Below, one piece after another: positions 1 to 11,200 of a stretch of DNA of 64,000 bases (positions are counted from its first letter, which is position 1; the number at the start of each line of letters is the position of its first letter). The notes below the pieces were generated by a model. That model did not search any database and was not told where the DNA came from. It saw only the letters and a list, made by a program, of their open reading frames with translations. The stretch comes from Gammaproteobacteria bacterium (GTDB lineage Bacteria > Pseudomonadota > Gammaproteobacteria > Steroidobacterales > GCA-2729495): contig JAAERX010000153.1 of assembly GCA_024229935.1 (NCBI GenBank), positions 24,554 through 88,553 on the forward strand, written 5' to 3'. The position numbers were made by a program, and so were the translations under genes.

Positions 1-2267
1 GAATTGCGCAGATCATAAGGGTGCAGGGAAGCGCCATTCAGCAAAGCCCCAAAAATATCCATGACGGCCGCATCAAAACCATAGGGTGGAAGCAAACTGA
101 GCCTGTCAGTCATGCCAATATGTACTGCATTTGTATAAGTGCGGCAGTGATGCAGAACGTTCCGATGTGTCTGCATAACCCCCTTTGGGGTTCCGGTAGA
201 GCCAGACGTAAATAGAATGTATGCAAGTGTATCGGGTGCAATGCTGAGATCAGGGTTTGCAATATCAGCGGATGCATTAGGATCGAGTTCTACGATGCCC
301 AGCCCCTCATGTACCAGTTCATCCGCCAGGCTTCTGTGCTGAGCATCTGTAACAATCGCACTTAGCTTTGCTTCAGAACTAATCTGCTCATGACGTGCTG
401 TCGGGGCTTCCGGATCCAGCGGCACGTAGGCCATCCCAGCCTTAAGCACACCAAACAGACCCGCCAACATTGGCACATCCTGACCCACCAGCAGACCTAC
501 CCGCTGCTCACCATCACCAACCAGCGTACGCAGATCTTGCGCAACTTTATTAGCCTTTGAATTGAGTTGTGCATAGGTCCAACTCACCTCAGCAGAATGC
601 GCCACAAGCCTGTCGCCATGAGCACACACCTGCGCCTCAAAACGTTTAACTATGGATTGCTCTATTTCACTCGCAGGAAACTCTATAAAAATATTACCGG
701 GTTTTGCCGCAGTTTCAGCTGCCTGATGCCGAAGCAGATCCTGTTCATCAGACAAAGGCAATGCACCGATGCGCTGCAGAGAATCGGCTGCTATTCCTTC
801 GAGCATCGTAACAAGGCCGCGTGCCATCTCCTCGATGGTCAACCTGTCAAAAAGATCGGTGTTGTATTCAAATTCCAGCGCGAGACCCTGCTCACCGACA
901 TCAACAGAAAGCGCCAGATCAACCTTGGCCGTCGCACGCTCCACATGATCAAAATCTACATCCAAACCATGCCATTCGAGCGCACCACCGTTCTGGGTCC
1001 GTAAATTAAATAACACCTGAAACAACGGAGAGTGGCTGGGCTCTCGCTCGGGCCGTAATTCCTCCACCAGTTTTTCAAATGGCAAATCCTGATGGTCATA
1101 AGCAGAGAGCGTCACCTTGCGCACCCTCTCTAACAATTCTATGAATGTAGGGTTGCCTGTAATGTTTGTGCGCAACACCAGTGTATTGAGAAAAAAACCA
1201 ATAACAGATTCAAGCTCAGTGTGCTGCCTGCCCGCAATGGGCGTACCTATGACAACATCTTCAGTGCCGGCATAACGCGCGAGTAACACATCAAAGGCCG
1301 CCTGCATCAGCATAAACATACTGGCGCCCTGCGCTTGTGCTATTGCCTGCAACCTGCCCGTAAGCTCTTTAGGAACTTTGAATTTTACGTGATCACCAAC
1401 ATAGGTTTGTATAGCCGGACGTGGTCGGTCGGTTGGTAATTCCAGTAGCGGTGGGGCATCTGCAAGCGTATCCCGCCAGTAACTTATCTGACGATCAAGC
1501 TCTGCACCTTCCAGCCAGGCTCTTTGCCAGACTGCAAAATCAGCATATTGCACCGGCAGTTTCTGCAGCTGTGCAGACTTACCTGTGCAATGAGCCGCAT
1601 ACAGGAGGCTCAGCTCCTGGAACAAAATCGACATCGACCAGCCATCAGAAACAATATGATGAATATTAATCAATAGCCGATAATCATTAACAGCAGTCTC
1701 CAGCAGATAAACCCGGAGCAGCGGCCCCTTACTAAGATTAAATGGCAGCGAGGACTTTTTAACCAACCAGTCTGCCAGCCACGAATCCGTGGCGTCATGC
1801 TGTGTTTCCTGCTCAACTAAAATTTTGAATGAGCTGTCGATAACCTGCAACGGCATCGCTCCTTCAGATGCAAACCGGGTCCGCAAGGACTCATGCCGGG
1901 CTACAAGGTCATCAATTGCCGCCTGCAGGGCCGCGATATTGAGTTCACCCTTAAGACGCATCGACCATGGCATGCTATAGGTTGAACTACCGGGCTCCAG
2001 TTCATCCAGAAACCAGAGGCGTTGTTGTGAAAATGAAGCCGGTAGAGGCTGGTCACGATCGGCCGAGGTTATAGCCGAGCCCTGCTTCGCCACTGAGGCC
2101 TGGGCAGCAAGCAGAAAAGCGATGATATCCTGCTTTTGTATTTTCAGCTCAGCACGCAGTTCATCAGACAAACTGCCTTTGGGCGCCTGCAGGCGTAACT
2201 CGTCGTTATCCAGGTAAAGCCTGCCACCCAGATCACTGATTTTAGCTATGAGCTCCGCTGGACTCAT
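1..2267 (-). CDS. Nonribosomal peptide synthetase, N-terminal part (TubC-C-A..., runs off window)
   Basis: This gene is absent from the ORF track because it is open at the left edge. I read about 755 residues from the ATG at 2267. An N-terminal ~50-residue TubC-type docking domain begins MSPAELIAKISDLG. It is followed by a condensation domain with an intact HHxxxDG motif (HHIVSDGWS, about residue 209) of the LCL type, and by the first part of an adenylation domain (LFTSGSTGTPKG, about residue 690; pocket start FDAAVMD). The ATG overlaps the TGA of the upstream synthetase as ATGA, so the two are very probably translationally coupled. The A domain closely resembles the second A domain of the preceding protein and may use the same substrate. 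The rest of the A domain, the carrier protein and any thioesterase lie outside the window. Confidence 0.93.
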   Translation of the reverse strand, partial: MSPAELIAKISDLGGRLYLDNDELRLQAPKGSLSDELRAELKIQKQDIIAFLLAAQASVAKQGSAITSADRDQPLPASFSQQRLWFLDELEPGSSTYSMPWSMRLKGELNIAALQAAIDDLVARHESLRTRFASEGAMPLQVIDSSFKILVEQETQHDATDSWLADWLVKKSSLPFNLSKGPLLRVYLLETAVNDYRLLINIHHIVSDGWSMSILFQELSLLYAAHCTGKSAQLQKLPVQYADFAVWQRAWLEGAELDRQISYWRDTLADAPPLLELPTDRPRPAIQTYVGDHVKFKVPKELTGRLQAIAQAQGASMFMLMQAAFDVLLARYAGTEDVVIGTPIAGRQHTELESVIGFFLNTLVLRTNITGNPTFIELLERVRKVTLSAYDHQDLPFEKLVEELRPEREPSHSPLFQVLFNLRTQNGGALEWHGLDVDFDHVERATAKVDLALSVDVGEQGLALEFEYNTDLFDRLTIEEMARGLVTMLEGIAADSLQRIGALPLSDEQDLLRHQAAETAAKPGNIFIEFPASEIEQSIVKRFEAQVCAHGDRLVAHSAEVSWTYAQLNSKANKVAQDLRTLVGDGEQRVGLLVGQDVPMLAGLFGVLKAGMAYVPLDPEAPTARHEQISSEAKLSAIVTDAQHRSLADELVHEGLGIVELDPNASADIANPDLSIAPDTLAYILFTSGSTGTPKGVMQTHRNVLHHCRTYTNAVHIGMTDRLSLLPPYGFDAAVMDIFGALLNGASLHPYDLRN

Positions 2268-5200
2268 ATGGAGATATCCTCCATATCCTCACCTTCCAGA
2301 TTTAGTGGAGCTGCACCTGCAGCCAAGCTGAATGCGTCCACGGCAACAGCAAGGGATGCAACACTCGCATAATCAAAAATATACATGAGGGGCAGTTCTG
2401 CATTAAGTGTATTCCTGATTCTTGCAACAAGCTGTGTAGCAAGCAGTGAATGACCTCCCAAAACGAAGAAATTATCGTTAATACCTACTTTATCCAACTG
2501 CAGTATATCTGCCCATATCTCAGCCAGAGCCTCTTCGGTCGGTGTACCCGGTGCGACATAGTTATCCCCGCTCTCCCATTCAGGTGCCGGTAGCGCCTTG
2601 CGGTCTATCTTACCATTCGGAGTCAGGGGCAGTTCATCAAGCTGCATGAAGGCGGCAGGAACCATGTATTGTGGCAAGCTTGCGTATAGTTGCTCACGCA
2701 AGCTATTTACTTCAAGATCCGGCTCAGCAGAAGTCAGGTAACACACCAAACGTTGATCACCAGGCAGATCTTCCCGTAGCAGCAGCACGGCCTGATCAAC
2801 GCTATCACAATCACGCACAGCCGCTTCAATTTCACCCAATTCAATGCGGAAGCCACGTAACTTCACCTGGAAGTCGGTACGTCCAAGTACCTGAATGCTG
2901 CCATCCGGAATAAATTTTGCTAAATCCCCGGTACGATACATCCGACCACCAGAAACACTGACAAACGTATCTGCCACAAAACGATCAGCTGTTAAATCAG
3001 GGCGGTCACGGTAGCCGCGCGCCAAACCTTCTCCACCAATAAAAAGTTCACCCGCCACACCAACCGGCACCGGTTGTAACTGTTCATCAAGTATATACAT
3101 GCTCGTATTATAGATAGGCCGGCCAACCGAGATCACAGGTTCTGCAGGGTCAAAACGATGACAGGAAGACCAGATTGTCGTCTCCGTGGGTCCATACATG
3201 TTCCAAACTCCACTCGTGGCTGCATGTAGTTGTTCCGCAAGCTCCCGGTCCAGCGCTTCACCACCACACAACACAGTGAGACTTTTGGAGCCTTGCCAAC
3301 CCGTCTGCAGCAACATACGCCAGGTTGCCGGCGTTGCCTGCATCACTGAAATAGCAGCATCTCCCAGCAATGCTTTTAGCTCAAAGCCATCAGCGGCCTG
3401 CTCACGGGTTGCCAGCACCACCGTAGCACCCACACTCAATGGCAACAGCAACTCCAATACAGAAATATCAAAACTCAGCGTGGTCACTGCCAGCAGACGA
3501 TCCGCCCCGGTCAAACCGGGTGTACTTGCCATGCTGTTGAGGAAGTTAACAACCGAGCGGTGTTCTAACTGAACACCTTTGGGCTTACCCGTTGAACCCG
3601 AGGTATAGATTACATAGGCGAGGTTATCGGCTTGCATACCGGTATTTACAGGCGCTTTGTCATCACTCACATTAAGCGGCCCAAGTGCATCAACACAAAT
3701 CAGCTCTGCTGTAGCAGCCGGAATACTCTCAACCAGAGATGTCTGAGTAATAACTACCGGCGCACCTGAATCTTCCAGCATGTAGGCAATACGGTCTTCA
3801 GGGTACGCAGGATCCAGTGGCAGGTAAGCACCACCCGCTTTATGCACGCCCAAAAGACCAACCATCATCTCAATTGAGCGCTCCAGACATAAACCCACCA
3901 GTACGTCAGGGCCGACACCGGATTCACGCAACCGGTGGGCAAGCTGGTTCGCTCGCCGATCCAGTTCTACATAGCTTAATGAAGTACCACCACACTCCAG
4001 CGCAACTGCCTCTGGCACAAGAGCAACCTGCTCTGCAAATAAATCCACCAGCGTTGTATCACGCGGGTAGTCGAACCCCGTGTCATTCCAGTCAACCAGT
4101 AACTGTTGCCGCTCCTGCTCCTGCAGCAATGGCAGTTCGGCAATGTGTACATTCGGGTGCGCAGCCACACCTTCAAGCAACATCACAAAATGATCAAGCA
4201 TGCGCTCTATCGTGACTGCATCAAAAATATCCTTGCTGTATTCAAGGTGAACATTCAGACCATCAGGCTGACTTGTCAACGACATAAACAAGTCAAACTT
4301 GGCAGTTTGAAAATCAACTTCAACCATTTCCAATTGCAGGTCGGGCAATTCACCAGGGCTTGCCGCTTGCGTCACGACTGTAAACATGACTTGAAATAAT
4401 GGCGAGTGACTGGTGTCCCTGACAGGCTGTAACTCTGTCACCAGCTGCTCAAATGGCAGATCCTGATGCGCATATGCATCGAGTGTGTTGGCTTTAATTT
4501 GCCGGAGAAATTCAATAAAGGTCGGGTCCCCGCTCACATCCGCACGTAAAACCAACATATTCAGGAAAAACCCGATGAGGCCTTCAAGTGATGATTGCTT
4601 ACGACCCGTTACTGGCGTGCCGATGACAACATCTGTCTCACGGCTGTAGCGCGCCAGCAAAATATCAAACACTGCCTGGAGCACCATAAATAATGTAGCG
4701 CCCTGCTGGTGACCAATGCGTTTTAATGAATCATTTAATTTAGCTGGTAAAAAGCGGTTAACAGCACCGCCCTCAAAACTTCTTTGTAGCGGGCGTGGTC
4801 TGTCAATCGGCAACTCAATGACTGCCGGTATGCCCGCAAGCTGATCACACCAATACTGAAGCTGTCGTTGTGACTCTGCACCACTTAATAACTGTTGCTG
4901 CCAGAAAGCGTAATCCGCATATTGAATCGGAAGATCTGGCAATGACTCAGATTCCAGCCCACAGTGTGCTCGATAAAAGCTGAGGAAGTCCCGATACATA
5001 ACTTCCATAGACCAAACATCAGCAATGATGTGGTGAATAAGGATGACAAACACATAACTGTCATCGCTGACATGCAATAACCGAACTTTAAACAACGGCC
5101 CCTGTGCAAGGTCATAGGGCTCATTGACCAGCTCTATAAGTGTGCTGCGTACAAGCTGATCATCTGCGCCAGGCATCTCAAGCACTTCAACAGGAACATC

Positions 5201-8200
5201 GAGGTGCTCAGCAATTAACTGCAGCGCCTCTCCCTTCCTGTCAATAAAAGTTGAACGCAGAGTTTCATGACGAGCCACCAGATCATTTACAGCAGACTGT
5301 ATTGCATCCAGCCGCAGCGCCCCGGTCATTCGTACCGGTGCAAACATATGATAAGCAGGGTTATCACCTTCAAGTTGATCGAGGAACCAAAGGCGTTGCT
5401 GGGCAAATGATAAAGGAGCCCCATCTTTATGCGGTACAGGCACAATATTGCTAACACCGGCCTCAGCACCATCCAGCGAAACTGCAAAATCTGCCACGGC
5501 TGGATACTTGAAAAGCATACCTATGCCGGGCTCGATATTCAGAGCATCCCGGATACGCGAGATCAATTTTGTTGCAAGTAATGAATGACCACCAAGCAGG
5601 AAGAAATCATCATGGACACCAACCCGATCAACACCTAATACATCAGCCCACAAGCCGGCCAGAATTTCTTCAGTAGGTGTGCGCGGCGCTACATAGCGTT
5701 TTTCATCGTACTGAATTTCTGGCAACGGTAATGCCAGCCTGTCGAGCTTGCCGTTCGGCGTGAGCGGAATAGCATCAAGCTCAACAAATGCAGCTGGAAT
5801 CATGTACTCAGGCAATAAGCCCTGCAGGTAATGACGTAATGTACTGCCATCCGGCGACATTTGTTCTGCACTAACAAAATAGGCCACCAGCCGTTCTTCA
5901 TCCGGCTGATCCTTGCGTAGAATGACCACGCATTGCTCAACAGTAGAATACCCGGCCAGCGCTGCTTCAACCTCTCCAGGCTCTACTCTGTTACCGCGGA
6001 TCTTAAGCTGTTGGTCTCGTCTGCCAACAAACACGATTTGCCCATCTGGCAGGTAACGGCAAATATCACCCGTACGATAATTTTTCTCATCGCTACCGGG
6101 TACGGGAATAAAGGTGCTTGCCGTCAGGTCTGCATCCCCCCAGTAACCCGGACTGGTATATTCACTTCGAATACAAAGCTCGCCATGCAATACCGCTGAC
6201 TCACCCTCAGGAACTACTAACTCTACATTTGCACCATCTACAGGCAGCCCCAAGGGTAGTTTTGCGCCAACAACCTGGGTTTCATGATCAGCAAAGCAGA
6301 CCATTGCAATTGAGTATTCAGTAGCGCCCATCAGGTTGGAGAAAATGACATCCGTGCCAAATCGATCCTGAAATAAATTCAGATCCGTCAACCGGGCTTC
6401 TTCACCACCCAGAACAACAATGCGAATGGCAGTCAATTCTTCGGCAGCTGGCTGCTCAAATAAAAACCGGAATACTGTCGGTGTTGAATGGAAGACTGTG
6501 ACCTGCTGTTCTGCCAGCTGCTGGCGTATATCAGCTGCAGAAACCTGTTCCCTTATATCAACAGGACAAAGACATGCGCCATTAAGTAAGGCGCCATAAA
6601 TATCCATGACTGCCGCATCATAACCATAGGGAGCAAACAAGCTCAGCCTGTCATCACTGTTGATATGCATTGCATCGCTGTATGTACGAATGTGATGCAA
6701 AGCATTTCTATGTGTCTGAGTAACCCCTTTGGGCGTCCCCGTCGAACCAGAAGTAAAGAGAATATAAGCCAGCGAATCCTGATCAATAAGCAACTCAGGA
6801 TTTGCTGCATCACTCTCGGCAGGCTGATCAGCTAATACAATAGTTAGTGCAACAGCTGCATTACGCACCAACTCACCTGCAAGACTCTGTCGTTGGGCAT
6901 CACTTACGATGACAGCAAGCTCCGCCTCTGCAAATATTTTCTGCAGGCGGCTGACCGGCGCTTTCGGGTCAAGCGGCACATAGGTCAGCCCGGCCTTTAA
7001 AGCGCCAAGCATCCCGGCCAACATCGGTGCATTTTGCCCCAGCAGCAAACCCACACGTTCACCTGGCTCAAAACCACTGGCAATTAATTCATGCGCAACC
7101 TTGTTAGCACGCACGTTCAGCTCCGCATAACTCCAGCTTTCTGAGTCACTCAAAACCACACAAGCCTCTGGTGTCAGCTGTACTTGTTGCTCAAAACATG
7201 AGGCTAACGATGAACTGGTCGTTAGCTCCTGAAAAGGCTGGGATACATTAGACGGACCAGTCTGAGCAGTAATCTTAAGTGACGTATCTTCCAAACGCAG
7301 GAGGTCTGCCACTTGCAGGTCAGTCGCCGCAACCACCCGGTGCAGCATCTGTCTGAATTGTTCAAGCAATTGCTCAATTGCAGCAGCTGTGTAGCAGCCT
7401 GTGTCATATGACAATCGCAATACCAGCTGCTCACTGATACTGACAGCCGCCGCTAAAGGTAAACTCGTCCAACCCCGTGATTGCATATCTGTAACACGCA
7501 ATGTGTTGCGATCGGACCAAAGTGAACTCGCATCCGGGTAGTTTTCAAAAATTAAGACAGAATTAAATAAGGCAGAACCCTGGGGTACGCTCGACCAACC
7601 CTGCACATCCACCAGAGATATATACTCATGTTGGCGCGAGGCAAGTTGTAACTCCTGAATGCCCGCCATCCATTCCTGCAGGGAAACATCTGGCTGTACT
7701 TTGATGCGCACCGGCAATGCATTTAGAAATAAGCCAACAATGGATTCAACATTCTTCAGTTCTGCTGGTCGCCCTGAAGTGGTGGCACCAAACAAAACAT
7801 CATCTTCACCGGTGTAACGACTAATCAACAGCGCCCAGATACCCTGCACCAGAGTATTTGCGGTAAGCCGCATAGTCTTGGCAAGTTGCCGAATCTGCGC
7901 AGTCTCAGCAGGTTCAAGGCTCATAAAACACTTTGCGTAGCTACTGGCATTATCAGTGCCGGGAAATTCTTTACTGGCGGCAGGTAAAGGGGTTGGCGCT
8001 GCAAACCCCTGCAGGGTTTCTTGCCAAAATTGCCTGGCTTCTTCTTTATCCTGATCCTGCAACCAGGCAATATAATCCCTGTATGAACGCGCTGGTGACA
8101 GCGTTAGCTGCTTGCTCTGAAGCGCAGCTTCATAGGCCTGAAAGAGTTCATCCAGCACCACCGGTATCGACCAGCCATCTATAACAATATGGTGATGACT

Positions 8201-11200
8201 CCAGACAAAGCGGAAATCCTGCTCACCAAACTGGACAAGTAACAACCGCATTAAGGGTGCGCTGCTAAGTTCATACCCCCGCTTCTGATCTTCAACAAGC
8301 CAAAGTTCAAGCTGCTGTTCCTGATCAGCAGAACCCAGATGACTCCAATCTAGGAATTGCAGCGGAATTTCTACCTGCTTGTGAACTATAGTGAGTGGCT
8401 CATCCAGTCCACTTTGCAGGAAGGATGAACGTAATGATGTATGCCTTGCAACCACAGTTTGCCAGGCCTTCTCAAACGCGCCTGGGTTAAGGTTCCCCTC
8501 AAGGTTCCATATCACCTGCGTGAGATAAACCTGACTTGTATGGTCTGCATCATCGCCAGCAAATGCGCTGTGGAACAGCATGCCATGCTGCATAGGTGTG
8601 ACCGGATAAATATCTTCAAGGTCAGGGCACTCAGTGAGGAGCGCATCAACAGCAAACTGATCCAATTGCACCAATGGAAAGTCAGACGGTGTGAAACCAG
8701 AATTGCCTGGCTCAACACAATGCTCAACCAGGGAAGCAAGCTCATGTATGAAGGCATTAGCAATTCGTTCTATTGTTGCTGATTCATGCAGGTTTTCACT
8801 GTATGAAAAGCCCATCTGCAATTTGCCATCAAAAACGCTGCCATTGATATCAATCAGATGTGACCGCTGACGAGTCAACGCCTGATCAGGACCTGTCTGG
8901 CCTGCGGCCGGAACAAAAGCAGAATCTTGGGAAAAAGTCTGATCAAACTGCCCAAGATAGTTAAACAAAATAGGCGCAGCAGGGAGCCTGGCAAAAACAT
9001 CATGCACTTCGGCAGAGTGATGCAGATAACGCAATAGCCCAAAAGCAAAACCATTTGCCGGAAGTGCCCGCAGTTGCTCCTTGATACTTTTGATTCGATC
9101 AGAGGCCGTAGCATTTGGTGCAACATTTATGGAGACGGGATAAATCGTGGTAAACCAACCCACTGTACGTGAAACATCCAGATCAATTTCTTCATCACGC
9201 CCATGCCCTTCCATATCAATAAGCACAGCCCCCTGACCCGTCCAGTCCGATACGGCACTACCCAGCGCCGTTAGCAGCAGGTCATTGACCTGAGTCCGAT
9301 AAGCCTGCGGCGCCTCCTGTAATAATTGCCGCGTAGTCTGCTCATCCAACGATACTGTGACAGTTCGTGCGGAATCGACCAGGTTCTCCCCGTCCGCATG
9401 ATCAACCGGCAAAGTGCACTCAGGCCAGGACTGTTGCTGCCAATAACTCAGCTCAGACTTTGCCCTGTCTGTGCTGGCGTAATGCTGTAACTGCTCTGAC
9501 CAGGCTTTAAACGAACTGCTCTTCGCCGGAAGTTCAGGCTGCTTATTCTGACTAATAGCCGCATAAGCGGATTCAATATCTTCAAGCAGTATTCGCCAGG
9601 AAACCCCATCAACAACAAGGTGATGAATAACAATCAACAGTCGGTCGGGCCGGTTACTTCCAAGCTCAAAGCCAATTGTTTTGATCAGCAATCCAGCATT
9701 AAGATCAAATGAGGCCTGCAAACGCATAGCCTCCTCATACATGCGCTGGTCCTGATCAGCCGGGGACAATTCATGCAAATCAACATGGGCATGAATAGAC
9801 CTGGCTTGGGGCTCACCTATAGTTTGCAACCACTGGCTATCAACAAACTTGAAAGAGCTACGCAAAGCATCATGCTGCCGCACAATTGCCTGAAATACTG
9901 ACTCAAGCAAATCAGCATCAAGTCTGCCCTCATGGTCTAATAAGGTTGATTGATTAAAATACTGTTTATCTACAGATGATTGTTCAAAAAACCAGTGCTG
10001 CACGGGTATTAAGGGGAAGCTGCCGGTAACCAGTCCCTGCTCAGCAGCTACCACAACCACACTGCCAGCAACGTCAGCAAGCTCAGCAATTGTCTGATGC
10101 TTAAATACTTGTTTTGGCGTGAGGTGTAAACCAGCTTTAGCAGCACGGGCAATAATCTGAATACTCAGAATAGAGTCACCACCTAGCTCAAAGAAATTAT
10201 CGTGTATACCCACACGCTCTATATGTAATAAGTCAGACCATATCTGGGCAAGCACACGTTCATGATCAGTGCCTGCCGGGATGTATTCATCGGCAACATC
10301 ACGCCGACCTTCCGGTTCTGGCAAGGCCTTGCGGTCAACCTTGCCATTGGCCAGTAAAGGGAATTCCTGCAAGGGCACAAACACAGCCGGCACCATATAC
10401 TCAGGTAACTGCTGCTTTAAGGCGTCACGTAATTGCGGGATATCCGCTGCATTACCATCTGCAGCTGTAACATAGGCGACCAGTCGTTTGTTGCCCGCTA
10501 CATCTTCATGCAACATCACCAGGCTTTGCTTTACACCGGGCAGTGCATCAAGACTTGCCTCAATTTCCCCCAGCTCTATGCGAAACCCACGTAACTTAAC
10601 CTGGTGGTCTATACGGCCAAGAAATTCGATCGCCCCATCATTACGCCAGCGCACCAGGTCACCACTGCGGTAAATGCGTGCATCGCTGGTGGAACTAAAG
10701 GGATCCACAATAAAGCGTTCCGCTGTCAGCTCAGGTCGGTTGATATAGCCACGCGCAACCTGCTCACCGGCTATCCATAATTCACCCGCAACACCCACAG
10801 GTGCCATCTGACCATTGGGCTCAACCACATGAATCCGTGTATTAGCAACGGGCCTGCCAATGGGTACAGAAGTGTCCGTGCTATCACGGTCACAAGCCCA
10901 GTAAGTAACATCAATGGCCGCCTCTGTGGGACCGTAAAGGTTATGCAGTTCTGCTGTACCCAACGTTTCAAAAAAACGTGTTTGCAACTCATGTGGTAAT
11001 GCTTCGCCAGAACAGATAACCCGCTTCAGACTGGAACAATTACCGGCATGTGAGTCCTGCAGAAATACCTGCAACATGGACGGCACAAAGTGCATCGTGG
11101 TAACACCATGCTCCTGAATAATATCGGTCAGGTAAGTACTATCCTTGTGCCCGTCAGGACGAGCCATTACCAATGTTGCACCTGAAATCAGGGGCCAGAA

